Shown piece after piece: positions 30,340 through 40,410 of a stretch of 64,000 nucleotides of DNA; the first letter of the stretch is position 1, and each line of letters opens with the position of its first letter. Both the position numbers and the translations under genes were made by a program. Source of the DNA: Perkinsela sp. pyNocScin1 (lineage: Eukaryota; Euglenozoa; Kinetoplastea; Prokinetoplastida; Perkinselidae); the NCBI GenBank assembly GCA_964019655.1, contig CAXHTR010000004.1:496001-560000 (forward strand). Direction: 5' to 3'. Below the pieces are notes generated by a model that worked only from the letters and a program-made list of their open reading frames with translations, had not been told where the DNA came from and did no database searches.

Positions 30340-31197
30340 CTAGATAAGTATCTCCGGAAAAATTGACATCTTGCTGACGTCCTCGTACACCTCACCCTTT
30401 TCATCAAAAATGGCATCAAATGCGCCACATTCCATCCTCACTTTATCGCTGAGGAATTGAGGAATGATTGCAGTCCCCGAAAAATTATTCCCAAATACCG
30501 AAACGCGCTCCAGTTTCTGTGGGGCATTGAAGATCTTGAGATCCCCTATAAATCTGTTCCCGTCGAGGGAGAGCTGCTTCAGTGCTGCCGGAAGGGAGCC
30601 AAGACTCACAACCCCACTCAGCGCATTGCTACAAAGGTGCAAAATCTCAAGCTTTGCTGGTAGATGCTCGAGATTAATTTCCCCCGTAAATTTGTTTTGA
30701 CTGAGTACGAGTTTCGAAAGCTTTGGTGGGAGCGCTGTTAAATCAACGCTCCCGGAGAAGTTGCCCATGCCTATGTCCATGGAGGAGAAGTATGTTGTTG
30801 GAAGATTCCTCCAGTCAATCAGGCCATGCATCGCCGTGTAGTGAAGGCGGAGGAGTTTGAGGCGGGGAGGAAGCGTGGAAGTGCACAGCGTACCATGAAG
30901 GAGCTTGCAGGAGCAGACGTCGAAGTACAGCAGAGACTGTGGGAGAAAGTCAAGTGCTATCGTTCCACTGAGGAACTGAATCCATACGACTCGAATTGGA
31001 TCACCCGTGCTATTGCATTTGACGCCCTTCCACTTCGAGATATCGAGGAACGCCCCATCGCTGTCTTGAAAGCGTTTGACTGCGTCTGGCGAGATATCGG
31101 AAACGAGGATCTCCATTCGTTGCTGGGCGCTGAGCGCGCTGTGGTCCACTCGGCCGAGGTGATCATCTCGTGCGTAGGTGATGGTGAAGAGGAGCAT
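30340..31197 (-). CDS. Secreted LRR protein, class A
   Basis: The protein has 285 residues: leader MLLFTITYA, then RDDHLGRVDHSALSAQQRMEILVSDI, and the cap ISKWKGVKCNSTGDP with one cysteine retained. Eight LRRs follow; the third and fourth deviate (LHYTAMHGLIDW). The tail FDEKGEVYEDVSK is present. The ATG context is ATTCAAAATG. It shares the SGTIALDFLP first repeat with the genes at 45.5 and 1.3 kb, which form a subfamily. Confidence 0.88.
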   Translation of the reverse strand: MLLFTITYARDDHLGRVDHSALSAQQRMEILVSDISPDAVKRFQDSDGAFLDISKWKGVKCNSTGDPIRVVWIQFLSGTIALDFLPQSLLYFDVCSCKLLHGTLCTSTLPPRLKLLRLHYTAMHGLIDWRNLPTTYFSSMDIGMGNFSGSVDLTALPPKLSKLVLSQNKFTGEINLEHLPAKLEILHLCSNALSGVVSLGSLPAALKQLSLDGNRFIGDLKIFNAPQKLERVSVFGNNFSGTAIIPQFLSDKVRMECGAFDAIFDEKGEVYEDVSKMSIFPEILI

Positions 31198-31498
31198 TTT
31201 GAATATTTGAATGTATTTTGAATGTATTGAAGCAGATGATTTTCATTTTTTGATAGATTAGATTTGAAATCATCTGACTACGAGGACCTCATACTTCGAG
31301 GACTAGGCTCTTTCACTGCGTGATCATATGGCATATTAATTCGAGAAATAAAAAGTATTACGGAGATTTGGTATTGATCTTTTCGAATCGAACGCCTACC
31401 TTCCTATTCTTATTGTACTCATTCTGCACTGTGCATATTTTATTCCATATCATTTTCGTAAAGCCCTTTTATCTGTATCTGTAGATCAATCACCTGAC

Positions 31499-32308
31499 TC
31501 ATTCCATCACTTCCCCATGCTCATCGACTATCACCTCGATCTGATTTCCCTCAAGGTTCACAGATGGAAAAACACTCATAGAAACGACCGCTGTTCCGCA
31601 AAAAAGATTTCGGGACGCGTCGAGACACGAAAGCGCCTGTGGTACTCGAGTAACATTGAATTTCCCTGAAAATCGATTGTTATCGAGAAATAACCGCTCG
31701 AGGGATTCTGGCAGGGCATCGAAATTAAGTTTGCCAATAAAAGAGTTCTGGCCAAGATTCAGTAGTGTGAGATTAGGCGGGAGCTTGTCGAGGCACACAC
31801 TACCTGAAAAAGCGTTAAGTGCCAGATCCAGAGTCTCGAGTGTGTGTGGGAGATTTATGAGCGATATTCCCCCGTCCATTCTGTTCTGCTTCAGATTAAC
31901 GTGTTGTATCTCTGGTGGGAGGACGTCCAGGTTTGGCTTTCCAAATATCCTCGTATCATATACGGTGATGAGCTTCAATGTCTGCGGAAGTGTTTCGATC
32001 TCCAGCGTGCCGACTGGCTTGACACTTGTAATGAAAAAGATTCGCACTTTTCGAGGAATAAACTGCAGTTGGAGAGTTCCTTCGACTGGCGAACGCAAAT
32101 GTACACTCGCAACTCGCTCGTCGTGATCAAGCATAACACCAGGCCATGTTGCGAGATCAAACTCGCCGTGCGAATTTCGATAGCGGTCTTTGCACTCTTC
32201 GGTAAGGCCTTCGACGAGAAGCTCCATCATTTGGAGATCAGAGAGAGTGTCGACTGTTATGCGGCCGAGAGACGGGTCGAGCGTTAAGAGATGCTGAATT
32301 GAATGCAT
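31499..32308 (-). CDS. Secreted LRR protein, recent tandem duplicate (pair A)
   Basis: The protein has 269 residues from the ATG at 32308 (leader MHSIQHLLTL, then DPSLGRITVDTLSDLQMMELLVEGL). The cap LATWPGVMLDHDERV lacks both cysteines. Eight LRRs follow and the tail IVDEHGEVME ends the protein. It aligns along its whole length with the next gene upstream (32.4 kb), sharing the SDLQMMELLVEGL block and the cysteine-free cap, so the two are an adjacent duplicate pair. Confidence 0.88.
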   Translation of the reverse strand: MHSIQHLLTLDPSLGRITVDTLSDLQMMELLVEGLTEECKDRYRNSHGEFDLATWPGVMLDHDERVASVHLRSPVEGTLQLQFIPRKVRIFFITSVKPVGTLEIETLPQTLKLITVYDTRIFGKPNLDVLPPEIQHVNLKQNRMDGGISLINLPHTLETLDLALNAFSGSVCLDKLPPNLTLLNLGQNSFIGKLNFDALPESLERLFLDNNRFSGKFNVTRVPQALSCLDASRNLFCGTAVVSMSVFPSVNLEGNQIEVIVDEHGEVME

Positions 32309-32433
32309 TCGAATGATACAAGGAGGAAATACAAAGAGACGACGTTTCAAAGGAAAAATTCGGCGCTAGAGGCACTGATACTATATTTCAAAACCATTGA
32401 TTTTATGATTTGCACTGACTATCACAAATATTA

Positions 32434-33258
32434 TCAAAACACCACACTCGGTGGGAATTCTCTGCCGTTTTCATCCTGTATTGAGTGAATGGGATTTTGC
32501 GTTAGAATGACTTTACCACTGAATCCCCGGGGAACAACTGCTGTCCCGCGAAAAAGGTTGCTCGAGGCATCGAGCGTTACAAGCTCTCGCGGAACGATCG
32601 AGATCTGAAATTCCCCTGAAAATTGGTTATCGCTTATCAATAAGAGCTTCATAGCATCAGGCAGCCCATCAAAGTTCAGCTCGCCTTCGAGTCTATTTGC
32701 ACCAATATTGAGCGCTCTGAGATTCGGTGGGAGCCTCTCGAGGGAAACACTTCCTGAAAAATAATTTTGTGACAGATTGAGGTTCAGTAGTGTATCCGGC
32801 AGATAAACTAATGAAATTGTCCCATTCAGGAAGTTCTGCTGCAGCGCAACGTGTTCGATTCGAGGTGGAAGCGCATCCAAGTTAAGACTTCCAGATATAC
32901 GCGTGCTGCATATTTTGATGAGCTCCATCGTTTGCGGGAGCGCTTCGATCTCCAGTGTACCGCTTGGCTTTGCAAAAAGAATTTTGAATTGTCGCACATT
33001 TCGAGGAATGAACTGTAGATGAAGGCTCCCTTTGAGTGGCCCTTTGACGTGAACGCTGACGACCCGGCCTTCGCTGTCAAGATCGACACCAGGCCACGTT
33101 TCGAGCTGGAACTCCCCATCTGCATTTTGAAGACGACCTTGGCTTGGTTTACATAGCCCTTCAACAAGCAGCTCCATCATTTGGAGGTCGGACAGATTCT
33201 CAACTGTGATGCGGCCAACTGATGGGTCAGTGGTCTGGAGAAAGTGCATGGGGTACAT
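32434..33258 (-). CDS. Secreted LRR protein, recent tandem duplicate (pair A)
   Basis: The protein has 274 residues. The leader is short (MYPMHFLQTT, with a second ATG at 33249), then DPSVGRITVENLSDLQMMELLVEGL. The cap LETWPGVDLDSEGRV, eight LRRs and the tail IQDENGREFPP follow. It is the duplicate of the 31.5 kb gene. Differences between the two fall mostly at exposed LRR positions, which could be scored for diversifying selection. Confidence 0.88.
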   Translation of the reverse strand: MYPMHFLQTTDPSVGRITVENLSDLQMMELLVEGLCKPSQGRLQNADGEFQLETWPGVDLDSEGRVVSVHVKGPLKGSLHLQFIPRNVRQFKILFAKPSGTLEIEALPQTMELIKICSTRISGSLNLDALPPRIEHVALQQNFLNGTISLVYLPDTLLNLNLSQNYFSGSVSLERLPPNLRALNIGANRLEGELNFDGLPDAMKLLLISDNQFSGEFQISIVPRELVTLDASSNLFRGTAVVPRGFSGKVILTQNPIHSIQDENGREFPPSVVF

Positions 33259-33363
33259 TCTGAGGTTATTTATCTCAAATACAGACAGAAAACGGGATCA
33301 AGTCTTTAATGATAAGTTCTTTCATGATAATTTCGAATTGTTCCATCAGCATTTTTGGAAGAC

Positions 33364-34221
33364 TCAGAAGCGATTTCTGAGAATCGCCTTCTCCTGCGGA
33401 TGCGCCTTGCCATGTGTATCAACGACTCTGTCCACAGCATTTCCAATCAGTGAAATTTTGATACCTTCATCACTAGAAACAACTGCTGTGCCCAAAAATT
33501 CGTTATTCTTCGCGATGATCTCAATATCTTGCACTTTCTCTGTGAGAACAAAGCTGCCGCAGAATGAATTATTCGCAATGTTCAGATATTTGAGGGACTG
33601 CGGGAGATTTGCGAACTGAATTTCACCGCTGAAATTATTTCCGCTGAGTTTCAGAGATTTCAATGTTTGTGGCAGTGAGCGCATATCAACGCTCCCAAGA
33701 AATTTGTTGTTGCTGAGCCAGAGTATCTCGAGATTTTGCGGCAACGCTGTCAGGTCACAGCTCCCTGACAAATCGTTGCTTTCAACGTCTAATATTCGCA
33801 GTCGATGTGGAAGCTCGTCAAAATCTATGGACCCGTGAAAAGCGTGCGAATCAAATCTGACTTCACGGAGCGTTTGCGGAAGCCTTATGGCGCTGATAGT
33901 GCCACCGATCTTGTACTTTGTATTATAGCTCATCACTTTGATAACTTCGAGAAAAGGTGGTAGGAAGTCGAGCCACAGGTCTCCTTTGCATTTGGACGTG
34001 AAGAAGGTAATTTGGTTCACATTTCCTTCTGCATCAAAATTGACAAGATTCCAATCTTTGATATCCTTGAAGTTTCCATCGTTGTCACAAAATTGTCTCT
34101 TTGTTTCTTGGTTGAGGCCCTCGACAAGGATCTCCATGCGGCACTGGTCAGACATCGAGTTTTCTTCAAATCGGCCAAGTGAGGAATCGGCTGTTGTCAC
34201 AAGAGTAATTGTGGAATGCAT
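33364..34221 (-). CDS. Secreted LRR protein, class A
   Basis: The protein has 285 residues: leader MHSTITLVTTA, then DSSLGRFEENSMSDQCRMEILVEGL. The cap IKDWNLVNFDAEGNV has no cysteine. Eight LRRs include a run of textbook repeats (LPQNLEILWLSNNKFLG, LPQTLKSLKLSGNNFSG). The tail VVDTHGKAHPQEK is present. It lies just 105 bp from its downstream neighbour. Confidence 0.88.
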   Translation of the reverse strand: MHSTITLVTTADSSLGRFEENSMSDQCRMEILVEGLNQETKRQFCDNDGNFKDIKDWNLVNFDAEGNVNQITFFTSKCKGDLWLDFLPPFLEVIKVMSYNTKYKIGGTISAIRLPQTLREVRFDSHAFHGSIDFDELPHRLRILDVESNDLSGSCDLTALPQNLEILWLSNNKFLGSVDMRSLPQTLKSLKLSGNNFSGEIQFANLPQSLKYLNIANNSFCGSFVLTEKVQDIEIIAKNNEFLGTAVVSSDEGIKISLIGNAVDRVVDTHGKAHPQEKAILRNRF

Positions 34222-34348
34222 TGTGCATTGAAAACCAAAAATTAAACATTTACTCAGAAAATGTACAGTAGATTTAGCTCATTTTTTTCTTTTGTACCTG
34301 TCCTATCCTCTGTTTTTTAAGCTTTCATATGATTTCTTCTCTCTCACC

Positions 34349-35305
34349 CTAATAAGGCTTCCCAAACTCGTCAACTATCCCCTCTATGGGATTATCCACT
34401 ATGTCGCAGAGGAATTCGACGCGTCGATCAATCACCGCTGTCCCCGAAAAGCAGTTCGATGATGCATCGAGCATCCCGAATTCCCGTGGAGCTCGCAAAA
34501 AACGAAACTCGCCACTGAGCTGATTACAGGAAACATCGAGGGTTTCCATCAATTTTGGCAGTTTTTCAAACGAAATTTCACCTGAAAAATTATTCATCGA
34601 AAGGCTGATCTCAGTGAGGCTGTCAGGAAGATTTCCGATGGAAATACTGCCAGAGAGCGCATTGTCACCGAGATCAAGCATATCAAGGCCCTCTGGGAGG
34701 CTATCGAGAACAATTTCGCCGCTCAGGCGGTTTCCTGTCAGAAAGAGGCGCTCGAGTGACTTAGGCAGGCTACTCAGCAAAACGCTACCCTCAAACGCAT
34801 TGTAGCTGGCATTGATGTTGACAAGCAGTGGCGGAACAGATGCCAAATCAAAACTTCCTGAGAGTGAATTCTGTAAAACGTATAGGTGTGTAACATTTCG
34901 AGGAACACCACTGGTTTGAAACTCGCCCATCAGTGCGTTTTCACAAACATTCAGAAAAGTAAGACCCCTCGGCAGAATTGTCGTATCAATTGTTCCTTTG
35001 AGCTTGTTCAATCGAAGGTCGAGTCGCTTGAGGCCCTTTGGCACGTACGCAAAATCAATAGATCCGGAAACGACTGAGCTGAAAAAAATCTCGGTAACGT
35101 TTCCTTCCTTGTCGCACTCGACGCCATGCCAGTCGCAAACATCGAAAAAGTCCATTTGCGCATCTTGAAACCGCTGCTGGCTTTCTGTCGAGAATGCTGA
35201 TATCATCATTTCCATCATCTGCTGGTCTGTCATCAAGGCTTTGTCAAAGCGACTCAGGAAGGGCTGGTCTACTGTGCTGAAGATATTCATCATATGAATA
35301 GACAT
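34349..35305 (-). CDS. Secreted LRR protein, class A
   Basis: The protein has 318 residues if it starts at the ATG at 35305 (MSIHMMNIFSTV); ATGs at 35293 and 35290 are also possible, and the longest frame begins at TTG. The motif QPFLSRFDKALMTDQQMMEMMISAF and the canonical cap VCDWHGVECDKEGNV precede nine or ten regular LRRs. The protein ends with the tail IVDEFGKPY. Confidence 0.87.
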   Translation of the reverse strand: MSIHMMNIFSTVDQPFLSRFDKALMTDQQMMEMMISAFSTESQQRFQDAQMDFFDVCDWHGVECDKEGNVTEIFFSSVVSGSIDFAYVPKGLKRLDLRLNKLKGTIDTTILPRGLTFLNVCENALMGEFQTSGVPRNVTHLYVLQNSLSGSFDLASVPPLLVNINASYNAFEGSVLLSSLPKSLERLFLTGNRLSGEIVLDSLPEGLDMLDLGDNALSGSISIGNLPDSLTEISLSMNNFSGEISFEKLPKLMETLDVSCNQLSGEFRFLRAPREFGMLDASSNCFSGTAVIDRRVEFLCDIVDNPIEGIVDEFGKPY

Positions 35306-35802
35306 TGAATAGTTTTGTGAGATGAACTGCGAATATTCATGAAATTTCAATTTAAGACTTGAAAGATCATCACCATTTTACGAAACTTTTGTACCGACGC
35401 CATACTACCAGTGATACGGATTTCTACGCAAAGGACGCTATGCCAAGGCGATGGCAGAGAATTTTGTTTACAGATAATGCACCAAGTCTTGCTGTATTTC
35501 CGAATACTTGCCATTTCTTCAATCTTCATCGTAATAGAGTCTTTGCATGCATACGTATGAGAGACCTCTTCCAGATAGAGGCTTTTACACAGATCAAATA
35601 TCATTCCAAAGTGCTTCATTTTTGGGAACGTTCAATATATCATCCCCTTCCTTCCTCTTCCTATGAAAAACATGCGATGAGAAAAAACACATTGAAAATT
35701 CCTGAAAAAAATGAAACAGTGGTGTAGCGTACACATGAGGATGAATCATTTAGACCGTAGCACACTTTATTCTTTTTTCTAACATCGTCTTCTAACACCG
35801 TC
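35306..35802. other. Intergenic, no gene seen
   Basis: These 497 bp hold several open frames on both strands with no recognisable motif. Confidence 0.45.
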
Positions 35803-36594
35803 CTAGTTACCCTCCATTGCCTCTTTGCCAGCAGCAATTGCCTGCTGGGCGAGATCTGCGAAATACACTGAGCCTCTTCCGAGAAGATAATTGTTGTTCG
35901 TGACACACCTGCTCAGTTTCTTACCGCTCGCTTCCTTGATTAAGATCTTTTGCCCGTTGCCATAGATGTTGAGCATCTCAATGCCATCTGGTATACTCAA
36001 ATTGTCAACGAGAACCTTTCGAAGGAATTGGCTCCGAATATGGCAGATGCGGAGGTTAGGCGGAAGATTCGCGATCAAAAGTACACCAGAGATCGGAGCA
36101 AACTCGCCAGACGAAAGATGGATCTCCTCCATCTGCCTGGGCAGCCTGTCCATGTGGATTTCACGGCTCGAAGTTTTATCGTACGCGTTGACGCACTGCG
36201 AAGCGCAGAAAAACTTAAGATCACGGGGCAGCCGGTCGGCGGTCCACCCGTCGACGTACTTCACACTCTTGAGATACAGAAATTGCACAGTATTCGGAAA
36301 AAAATCCATATCAATGTGCAAATCGTTGCCATAAATGAAAATTCGCTCATGTGACATGAGCACACTCGTGAGAATGCCGTCGGTGCACTGCATTCCGCTC
36401 CACGTACACGGGTCATTCGCAGTGGCGCTCTGAACGGCGATTATTTTCCTGAATGTTTCTGCGCTGCCTGCCGAGCTCTTCATGCGCGCAGCAAAGACAC
36501 TCTGCATGAGTGCGCGTTGCATATTGATGTCTTTGGATGTCGCATCGTCGCAGTGGAGCGTGAAAGCGCAGCTGAGGACTCGGAGATAGAACAT
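35803..36594 (-). CDS. Secreted degenerate-LRR protein, class B
   Basis: The protein has 263 residues with leader MFYLRVLSCAFTLHC. The segment DINMQRALMQSVFAARM and the cap CTWSGMQCTDG mark it as class B. The repeats are degenerate (FFPNTVQFLYLKSVKYVDGW, RLPRDLKFFCAS). The C-terminal tag is ILIKEASGKKLSRCV, the class B version of the tail. Its relatives are at 12.0, 13.4 and, on the other strand, 62.4 kb. Confidence 0.82.
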   Translation of the reverse strand: MFYLRVLSCAFTLHCDDATSKDINMQRALMQSVFAARMKSSAGSAETFRKIIAVQSATANDPCTWSGMQCTDGILTSVLMSHERIFIYGNDLHIDMDFFPNTVQFLYLKSVKYVDGWTADRLPRDLKFFCASQCVNAYDKTSSREIHMDRLPRQMEEIHLSSGEFAPISGVLLIANLPPNLRICHIRSQFLRKVLVDNLSIPDGIEMLNIYGNGQKILIKEASGKKLSRCVTNNNYLLGRGSVYFADLAQQAIAAGKEAMEGN

Positions 36595-36798
36595 TTAATT
36601 ATATGAGCAAACGAGTGGGCAAAAACTAAGCACCGAGTGGCAGGAAGATATATTTTTTGCAGAATGTACTAAATGCTGTAAATGCACCACTCATTTTCAA
36701 AAATATTTCACCCTTTCTCCTCATTTGCTCTCGATCACTTCATTTTATTCCTAATCCTTCTCTATCGGCTTTCTCAAAACGTTCTCTTTCCCATTTAT

Positions 36799-37659
36799 TC
36801 AATACTCTTGTGCTCTATTTTTATCTCGGAACTTACCAGATACATCGTTCCCGTGTCTGTCGACGATCTTGCCGAACTTCTCTGTATCGATGAATAGGCG
36901 CCGGTACTTCAGCATCTCTGCGCTTGGCGCAACAAGGACATCCTGCTTGAAATTATTATGAGTGAGATCCAGCGTGCTGATGAAATTCGGAAGCTTTTCC
37001 AAGCTGATTTCCCCGCAGAGCTGATTCTGTTCAGCATCGAAAATCTCGATCCGTGGGGGCAGGTCCTCCATCTTGACACAGCCCGTAAAAGCATTGTTCG
37101 AAACATACACCATCTGAATACCGCGAGGGAGATCAGCAAGTATTAGTTGGCCTGATAGAGCATTGCGTTTGACGTTGAGCCCTTTCATGGTCTCTGGAAG
37201 CCCAGCCATACGAAATTCCCCAGTAAAGACATTGCAGGAAATGTCGAATTCTTCAAGTTTACGCGGAAGTTTTGCCGTGTCTACTGAACCACTGATTTCC
37301 AAGTATGCGATGCAGAAGGCAGTGACTGATTCTGGAATCCACTGGAGGTCCATGGAGCCGCCAGGGCCTAGAGATGTGCCCTCGGTGTACGCATCCGCTT
37401 CTTCGTCGCTGCTGGCAAAAAAATCGAAATCAAAATTGTGCTCGAAATCGATTCCCGACACGTTTCCTTCGGCGTCGAATCGGAGGCCTTTCCAGAGCTC
37501 AATGTCACGAAAATCACCCTCTGCGTCCTTGAATTGCTTTGCATCTTTCATATTCGCGCACAGGATCTCCAGAGCTGTTTGCTGGGAGACTGAGCCTACG
37601 CTGAACCGCCCTGCACCAGGTATGTCGGCAAATATGAGTGTTTCGAGCAAAAATTTCAT
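36799..37659 (-). CDS. Secreted LRR protein, duplicate pair B, acidic insert
   Basis: The protein has 286 residues: leader MKFLLETLIFA, then DIPGAGRFSVGSVSQQTALEILCANM. The cap IELWKGLRFDAEGNV lacks cysteines and is followed by an acidic insert (FASSDEEADAY) before the first repeat. Seven LRRs end with the NFKQDVLV segment and a long tail containing IVDRHGNDVSG. The ATG context is CTTCAAAATG. The next gene upstream (38.1 kb) is its duplicate. Confidence 0.88.
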   Translation of the reverse strand: MKFLLETLIFADIPGAGRFSVGSVSQQTALEILCANMKDAKQFKDAEGDFRDIELWKGLRFDAEGNVSGIDFEHNFDFDFFASSDEEADAYTEGTSLGPGGSMDLQWIPESVTAFCIAYLEISGSVDTAKLPRKLEEFDISCNVFTGEFRMAGLPETMKGLNVKRNALSGQLILADLPRGIQMVYVSNNAFTGCVKMEDLPPRIEIFDAEQNQLCGEISLEKLPNFISTLDLTHNNFKQDVLVAPSAEMLKYRRLFIDTEKFGKIVDRHGNDVSGKFRDKNRAQEY

Positions 37660-38060
37660 TTTGAAGGGTAGGAAGGGAATGATGAAAGGAACATTGATGG
37701 ATGTGGGTGTGTGTCTGAATCAAAATAAATTAGAATTCATAAAGTTGCGGACATTGAAGCGCAGAAATGGTGCGTTTCAGTTATTCAGGGCAGACTGTGA
37801 CTTTTGCCGATGACAACAATCGAATTCATGGTTATTCATAAACACAACAGCGTATGTCCATCACTTATAATTCGATTCGTCATGCATAAGAATGCAGCAT
37901 ATCCTTACGATTATCATTCCTTAATTTATATCACTCAATAAAAGAAAAATGCTGATTTGCTCAAATTACTCTATTCTATCGCTACCCGAAGCTATATTCA
38001 ATTTTTTAAATCCAAAGTGCATCAAATCCATGTATATTCTGTCAATTACCTTCATCGAGC
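37660..38060. other. Intergenic, no gene seen
   Basis: These 401 AT-rich bp contain no recognised motif. Confidence 0.45.
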
Positions 38061-38941
38061 TCAACTAAGACCCAATGACCATGGCTCAACCTGTGGCATG
38101 CGAAATTCTGGAAACGCAGCCGATATTTCCTTACCATCAGCATCGACAATCTTGCCGATTTTGTCCCAATCGACAACCATACGCTGGTATCGCCAGGAGG
38201 CAGCGTCCCGCACCACGAGTACATCTTGCCTAAATTGATTAAACTTGAGGTCAAGACAGTCAATGCTCGGTGGTATGTTTAGCATGCTTATCTCTCCACA
38301 AAGATTATTTTCCCGTGCGTTGAATGCAGTGAGCTGTGGAGGCAAATCCTCGAGGCTGATTTCTCCAGTGTAGGCGTTGCTGGAGATATCGACATGAATG
38401 AGATTGCGCGGCAGGTCAGCGAGGATGAGTGGCCCCGATAGCGCATTGTACTGGATACAAAGGACTGTCAGTGGGGATGGGAGCCCTGCCATTCGAAATT
38501 CTCCCTTAAATTCATTAAAAGAAATGTTAATTTTTCGAGCTTGCGTGGGAGGCTCGACGTGTCCACTGATCCGCTGACCTCAACATCGCAAAGTGAGAAA
38601 GAAAGTACAGTGGATGGTATCCACTGGAGGTCTATGGATCCACCAGGGCCGACGGGCGGGCTCGGATCAGCCTCTTCTTCCTCTTCGTCACTGCTTGGAA
38701 AAAGGTTGCAGGTAATCTTTGAATCAAAATTGATTTCGATGATGTTCGCCTCGGCGTCAAACTCGAGGCCTCTCCAGTCCGGAATGGCGAGAAACTCGCC
38801 GTTGGGGTCCTGCACTTGCTCCAGATTGTCGAAATTGGCACAGAGGATCTCCATGGCCGTTTGCTGTGGGATGCAGTCTTTGTCGAACCTCCCAGCCGCT
38901 GGTATGTCAGCTGATAGGAGGAGCTGGCATAGATCGTGCAT
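38061..38941 (-). pseudogene. LRR gene (pair B) split by one missing A
   Basis: From the ATG at 38941 (leader MHDLCQLLLSA, then DIPAAGRFDKDCIPQQTAMEIL) it encodes the cap IPDWRGLEFDAEANI, the acidic insert SSDEEEEEADPS and the first repeats. In LPRKLEK the A-run near 38,532 is one base short, and the frame shifts. The other frame continues as INISFNEFKGEFRMAG and runs intact to the tail IVDADGKEISA. It matches the 36.8 kb gene throughout. A homopolymer sequencing error would make this a normal gene. Confidence 0.78.
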
Positions 38942-39078
38942 TTTTAAAGATTGAAAGGAGAGAATGATAGTAGATGGTAAATCACACACGGAATCAAATA
39001 GATAGCGATGAAAGATTGAAGATCAGCACTATCGATGGAATCCGCCATGGTCCCTGACCAGCTGTACGTGAGCTTGGC

Positions 39079-39747
39079 TCAAGAATATGGCCGCTCCAGA
39101 ATAACTCTCTTGTCAAGTTTCCCTCCACCAAGAGCCACCATTCGCACTTTGCGCTGTCGGACCAATATGAACTCAAGGGACTCTGGGAGCGAAGCGTTTT
39201 CCACCATAAGACAATGGATGAGATTCCATCTAAGATCTATCTGGCGAATACGCTTTGGAAGATCATAAAAACACAATGTTCCCGAAATAGTATTATCACT
39301 CAGGTTGAGCTCTTCAAGTTTGGCAGGGAGTGTGTGGAACGCAATGCTCGAGCTCAGACCGCAACCAAAGACATTTAAATATCGAAGTTCCCGCGGAAGA
39401 CGCTTTGTGTCAATGGATTCTATCCGCTGTCCGACAAATTTGGCTCGCATGAGCGTCGGTGGCAACCAATTGATGTCAATGAAATCTATTCGAAGATCAT
39501 CCCTCCAGTCTATTTCGAGCATTTCTTTCCTGTCGCAAACAACCTTCTCCCAGCTGCATGGATCAGATACAAGCTTCACGTCACTAATCAGCCCATATTC
39601 CATTATATTCTCTATTCGGATTTCTTCGGGTAAGTGGGAAATGCAAAGCATACGGTCGAGCATCTGTCGCTGCATGGCGCGCGTACATGTGTAATCATCG
39701 ATGGACAGGTCTATGGCGATGATATGGATAGCACTTGCGAGACGCAT
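39079..39747 (-). CDS. Secreted short-LRR protein, class B-like
   Basis: The protein has 222 residues from the ATG at 39747 (leader MRLASAIHIIAI); the longer frame begins with TTG. The segment CTRAMQRQMLDRML and the cap CSWEKVVCDRKE are class B-like. Only four or five repeats follow (LPAKLEELNLSDNTISG is the best), then a C-terminus with GGGKLDKRVIL, matching the GKKxDxRV tail of class B. Confidence 0.8.
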   Translation of the reverse strand: MRLASAIHIIAIDLSIDDYTCTRAMQRQMLDRMLCISHLPEEIRIENIMEYGLISDVKLVSDPCSWEKVVCDRKEMLEIDWRDDLRIDFIDINWLPPTLMRAKFVGQRIESIDTKRLPRELRYLNVFGCGLSSSIAFHTLPAKLEELNLSDNTISGTLCFYDLPKRIRQIDLRWNLIHCLMVENASLPESLEFILVRQRKVRMVALGGGKLDKRVILERPYS

Positions 39748-39874
39748 TTGAAAAAGATTTTCAAAAAGACAAAAGTCGCAGCGATACTGAGGGTTGCGAT
39801 GAGGCAAAGTTTGGTTTTGAATTGTTCATCCAAGCTTTACAACATAGCTCTTCGGTTGAGAAAATAACAGCATC

Positions 39875-40277
39875 TTACAAAATATTTTTTCTACTCAAAT
39901 CGCTCTGAATTTCCGTATGCTCTGTCTGTCGGCGTACCTTGATCATTGCCTGTGCTTTGTCCTCAGGTAAAATAGTGGATAGGATACATGCGGTATCACA
40001 GGGGCTCTTGCCATGTAATGCAATGCTGACGGTGTCTGCTTGATCTTTTTTATAGCTCAAACCACTTCTTGCTGGGAAAGGCAGCAAAACTGTCTTTCTG
40101 TAACTCCTGCAGATATCTAATATTGGTCATCATGAATACCACAAGAAATATGACATTCAGAATTCACCAGATTGCTATAATCCACATCCATAAGTTCTTG
40201 AGCTTTTGCCAAAAGGTTTCTCTTGCAGCCCATGCGTTCTTGGCTGCGTACTCACTACTTATATCAGCCCTCATCAT
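39875..40277 (-). pseudogene. Remnant of a small non-LRR membrane protein (tentative)
   Basis: An ATG at 40277 opens a frame with a charged N-terminus (SEYAAKNAWAARETFWQKL) and a hydrophobic span (LWMWIIAIW). It is interrupted by a TGA, and then in the same frame continues with ILNVIFLVVFMMTNI. After about 20 more codons an open frame in another register (MLPFPARSGLSYKK onward, to 39875) follows. There is no LRR motif and I do not recognise the family. It could be a broken membrane protein or unrelated short frames. Confidence 0.35.
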
Positions 40278-40410
40278 ACAGTAAAATTTTAAGAAAATAT
40301 TCAATTTTATGCGCTAAAAACGCGTTCATAATTCACACGCCAGCCCAGTTTTATCGAAAATGAATTAATATACTTTTGTACTTATCATTTGGCTATCGGC
40401 GCACCGCTTC

